DNA of 16,396 nucleotides from JBDKGH01 sp039798265 (GTDB lineage: Bacteria; Bacteroidota; Bacteroidia; Flavobacteriales_D; Sanyastnellaceae), in NCBI GenBank assembly GCA_039798265.1, contig JBDKGH010000072.1, positions 1 to 16,396 on the forward strand, written 5' to 3'. Every line of letters starts with the position of its first letter. The first letter of the stretch is position 1. Positions 13,876-16,396 of the stretch are shown here, piece after piece. The position numbers and the translations under genes are program-made. The notes beneath the pieces were generated by a model, which did no database searches, was not told the DNA's origin, and saw only the letters and a list, made by a program, of their open reading frames with translations.

Positions 13876-16239
13876 ATGAAAACTACTCCACTACTCGCTT
13901 TTCTATTGAGCGTATTGCTAGGTCATATTACCCATGCCCAATGCGATATCAATGTCTTTACCAACAATAACGGTTCGCCCTGCAGTTCTGCTACGGGCAA
14001 CGGACTTGTGTTTGTGATCACCTCCCCTTGTGCAGCAACCTCTTACATTGCTACTTGGACCACCAACGAAGGTAATTCGGGTCAGCAGTTTTTCACCACC
14101 CCACAATACACGTTATTGATTCCACCCGGCATGTATAGCAATGTTTGTGTAAATGTAGAAGGATATAACAGCTTAAATGAGGTAGTAGCCTCCGGGAGTT
14201 TTTGCCAAGACCTCATTCCAGGCCTTTCACCTGTGATCAGCATGGGTGAAATCATCCCTGCTCCTACTTGTTCGGAAATTGGAGGTTGCGCAACCGTAGT
14301 AGTAACAGGTGGAACGCCCCCTTACAATTACTATTTCGGCACCACCGGCACAGTCAATGGCAACTCCTCTACCGCCTGCAATCTTGCTCCAGGCAACTAC
14401 TACGTTTATGTTTACGATGCAAATGGTTGCGGAACTAATCTTCAATTTGAGATGCCCGTTACAGAAACAACTGGACTCAACGGATTTTCGTTTGTGGACA
14501 ATAACAATGACGGAATTTACCAATCCGTTTATCCGAATGCTGAGTTACCTCTTGCCAATCAACCTATTCTGATCGTTGAAACAGGCGAAACAGTCTATAC
14601 GAATGACAATGGCTACTTCCATATACCTGATATGGCTGATGGTACCTACACGCTCGACTTTCAAGGAGATCCCGCTGCTTGGATTGACCCTCAAAACGTC
14701 TCAGTAACCGTGCCCGGATGTGCCAATATTGGCGTTCAATCTGCCATTCCTGTGTATAACTATTATCACGGTTTTTCGGCATCCTCCATTCTTCAATGTG
14801 TAAATGGGGCTTATGCGAATTATTATGTGGTGAATAGTGGTAATCGACCACTCGATATTAGCATTCAAATGACTTTTGATCCTAGTTTGACTTTGAGCGA
14901 ACTGGCGTGGGGTACCAATCCAACCACATTTGAATCTGGCTTGGCCACATGGGTAATGGACAACCAACAACCAGGTACATCTGTTAGCTACAGCACTCAC
15001 ATCAACGGACCTGGAGCAGCCTTGGTAGGAACACCTTATGTGTTTAGTTATAGCGTTACTATTTCTGATGAAAATGGCAACATTTTATTTACAGAAGAAT
15101 TTGATCAAACACGTGTTACCTCCTGCGCTTATGACCCTAATGATAAATTAGGACTTCCTGCGGGCATGGGCGAAAACCACTACATATTGGCGGGTACAGT
15201 GATCGATTACCGCGTCCGCTTTCAAAACACGGGCAATATGGCTGCCGCACAAGTTGAAATCCTCGATCAGTTAGACCTCAGCAAACTAGACATTGAGACA
15301 CTTGAAGTATTGAATGCTTCACACAGCATGACTACACACCTTGAAGAAAATGGGCTTATTCATTTCTTGTTTGAAAACATCAACTTGCCAGATTCCGCCT
15401 CCAATGAGCCTGCTAGTCATGGAGAAGTAAACTTTAGAATCAGAACGCGCAGTGATCTTCAAATGGGCGACGTAGTAGCGAATACTGCAGAAATTTATTT
15501 TGATGAAAACCCAGCCATCATTACCAATACAGACATACATACCATCTTTGACTGTAATGTAATGCCGGTTATTACATCAGAATACAATGGATGTATTGAT
15601 AGCTTCTTTTATTTAGCCATCGAATCCGAATATGTCCAAAACTACGATTGGAGTTTAGATGGAACACAAGTGAGTAACGAAGCATCCTATTCAGGTGTGC
15701 TTACAGAAGTTGGCGAGCATATACTCACCGTAAATACTAGCAACGAACTTTGTAACTCGAGCAGCACCGCCGTTATTACTGTTCATGATATACCTACCGT
15801 GACCGTAACCATGGTTGACGGCATCTTACAAGGCTCAGCCACGGGCATTTATGAGTGGTATTATAACAATGTTCTTATCGAAGGAGCCACTGAATCCACC
15901 ATCAATCCGATTGGTGAAGGCTACTACGTAGCGGCCATTGTGAATGAATTTGGTTGTGTGGGAGTATCAGATGCGTTCTTTGTGGTAGGCATTGGCGAAA
16001 ATGCAAACACCAATGTTCAGCTTTACCCCAACCCAATGACGGACTTTGCAACGCTCGATCTTGGAGCAAATAGCTATCAAGTGCGTTTGATGAACTCACT
16101 CGGGCAAGTATTGGCGCAATGGAATAATCAGAAAGGAAAAATGACCCTTCAAAAAGGTCAGCTTTCTGCGGGTACTTACATTATTCAACTAATGGATAGC
16201 CGCGGGCATATTAGCCATTTGCCCTTGCAAGTGAAATAA
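13876..16239 (+). CDS. Secreted modular protein with T9SS type A sorting domain
   Basis: This 787-residue extracellular or cell-surface protein has no recognisable catalytic motif. A signal peptide of about 21 residues ends GHITHA-Q. A SprB-like repeat (about 132-195) contains VVVTGGTPPYNYYF, NLAPGNYYVYVYDANGC. An SdrD B-like carboxypeptidase-regulatory fold (about 201-280) has GFSFVDNNNDGIYQ and NDNGYFHIPDMADGTYTL. A domain of the DUF7619/DUF11-like type (about 417-558) starts CAYDPNDKLGLP and includes IDYRVRFQNTGNMAA and VVANTAEIYFDENPAI. Ig/PKD-like segments follow (about 560-705). The C-terminal sorting domain (about 713-787) reads NVQLYPNPMTD, RLMNSLGQVL and LSAGTYIIQL, the type A CTD exported by T9SS. 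Divergent from the His-rich membrane protein; the ATG lies directly before the signal peptide. A clear terminator follows. Confidence 0.93.
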   Translation: MKTTPLLAFLLSVLLGHITHAQCDINVFTNNNGSPCSSATGNGLVFVITSPCAATSYIATWTTNEGNSGQQFFTTPQYTLLIPPGMYSNVCVNVEGYNSLNEVVASGSFCQDLIPGLSPVISMGEIIPAPTCSEIGGCATVVVTGGTPPYNYYFGTTGTVNGNSSTACNLAPGNYYVYVYDANGCGTNLQFEMPVTETTGLNGFSFVDNNNDGIYQSVYPNAELPLANQPILIVETGETVYTNDNGYFHIPDMADGTYTLDFQGDPAAWIDPQNVSVTVPGCANIGVQSAIPVYNYYHGFSASSILQCVNGAYANYYVVNSGNRPLDISIQMTFDPSLTLSELAWGTNPTTFESGLATWVMDNQQPGTSVSYSTHINGPGAALVGTPYVFSYSVTISDENGNILFTEEFDQTRVTSCAYDPNDKLGLPAGMGENHYILAGTVIDYRVRFQNTGNMAAAQVEILDQLDLSKLDIETLEVLNASHSMTTHLEENGLIHFLFENINLPDSASNEPASHGEVNFRIRTRSDLQMGDVVANTAEIYFDENPAIITNTDIHTIFDCNVMPVITSEYNGCIDSFFYLAIESEYVQNYDWSLDGTQVSNEASYSGVLTEVGEHILTVNTSNELCNSSSTAVITVHDIPTVTVTMVDGILQGSATGIYEWYYNNVLIEGATESTINPIGEGYYVAAIVNEFGCVGVSDAFFVVGIGENANTNVQLYPNPMTDFATLDLGANSYQVRLMNSLGQVLAQWNNQKGKMTLQKGQLSAGTYIIQLMDSRGHISHLPLQVK

Positions 16240-16260
16240 GCTTTCTCCAACTAACTCTAT

Positions 16261-16299
16261 AAAAAAAGGTTCTGAACCCAGTGTTCAGAACCTTTTTTA
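16261..16299. terminator. Strong hairpin terminator after type A T9SS protein gene
   Basis: A stem of up to 16 bp (16262-16277 with 16283-16298) with the core AGGTTCTGAAC and a 5-nt loop has an A-run on its 5' side and a T-run on its 3' side, followed by ATTTTG. It can work in both directions, so a minus-strand gene beyond the right edge might also use it. Confidence 0.88.
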
Positions 16300-16306
16300 T
16301 TTTGTC

Positions 16307-16386
16307 TTGCGTCTCCACCCCCGACCTTCGCTGGCGCTTCAGTCTTATTTGCGTCTCCACCCCCGACCTTCGCTGGCGCTTCAGTC
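16307..16386. repeat. Two direct copies of a 38-bp GC-rich repeat
   Basis: Identical 38-bp copies lie at 16307-16344 and 16349-16386, a 42-bp period with TTAT between. The core contains the mirror-symmetric CTTCGCTGGCGCTTC. In the second copy CCCCGAC (16361-16367) pairs with GTCGGGG (16384-16390) to form a 7-bp stem with a 16-nt loop; the first copy lacks the closing GGGG. Its GC content is well above the surrounding sequence. It resembles dispersed palindromic (REP-like) intergenic repeats and may continue past the window edge. Confidence 0.85.
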
Positions 16387-16396
16387 GGGGTAATAT

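Noticed and set aside
13918..15000. Minus-strand frames inside the type A T9SS protein gene
   Set aside because: They lack domains or signals and lie opposite a gene with a clear signal peptide and sorting domain.
16307..16386. CRISPR array
   Set aside because: Only two copies with a 4-nt gap, no spacer-sized unique sequence and no cas genes.

Overview
The window reads as ordinary chromosome from a member of the Bacteroidota, most likely Flavobacteriia. Three things support this. First, three large secreted proteins are present, two with complete type IX secretion (T9SS) C-terminal sorting domains: one type B (gliding-motility-associated CTD) and one type A. Second, several genes have TAnnTTTG-like -7 promoter boxes, the Bacteroidota sigma-A signature, one with a well-spaced TTTG -33 element. 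Third, Flavobacteriia-like versions of housekeeping genes occur: a MutS2 without the Smr nuclease domain, a short FtsB/DivIC-type septum protein ending in a KFARETYYMKK-type motif, and a single CCA-adding enzyme with an HD domain. There are no rRNA or tRNA genes, CRISPR arrays, transposases or phage genes.

Layout. 1-379 (-) is the 5' end of a secreted protein that runs off the left edge, with a good promoter. 380-816 has no convincing protein gene. It holds that promoter and a strong plus-strand intrinsic terminator (737-774) with no gene in front of it, so a small RNA of about 105-110 nt is plausible. 817-1758 (+) is a Sua5-type threonylcarbamoyl-AMP synthase. It converges, across a shared hairpin terminator, on a 1266-residue T9SS type B surface protein (1833-5633, -) with seven tandem repeats of almost exactly 75 residues. 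5634-5886 is a divergent intergenic region with a 28-bp imperfect palindrome. 5887-6327 (+) is a small NTF2/SnoaL-fold protein, followed by the CCA-adding enzyme (6371-7783, +, probable TTG start). On the minus strand, mutS2 (10492-8396) is followed by a membrane-anchored CHAP amidase (8370-7786). ftsB (10628-10927, +) overlaps by 4 nt the end of a convergent minus-strand cluster: a His-rich membrane protein (13680-13189), ychF (13150-12050), an NTF2-fold lipoprotein (12046-11606) and a rhomboid protease (11595-10924). 13876-16239 (+) is a T9SS type A secreted modular protein with a strong terminator. The right edge carries two copies of a 38-bp GC-rich repeat.

How the genes relate. The housekeeping genes cover tRNA maturation and modification (Sua5, CCA enzyme), translation-linked ATPases (YchF, MutS2) and cell envelope or division (FtsB, rhomboid, CHAP amidase). 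The secreted proteins are cell-surface or extracellular modular proteins. I see no coherent new multi-gene system. The items most worth checking are the orphan promoter/terminator unit at about 653-774, the 75-residue tandem-repeat protein, the conserved His-rich membrane protein next to ychF, and the GC-rich repeats at the right end.
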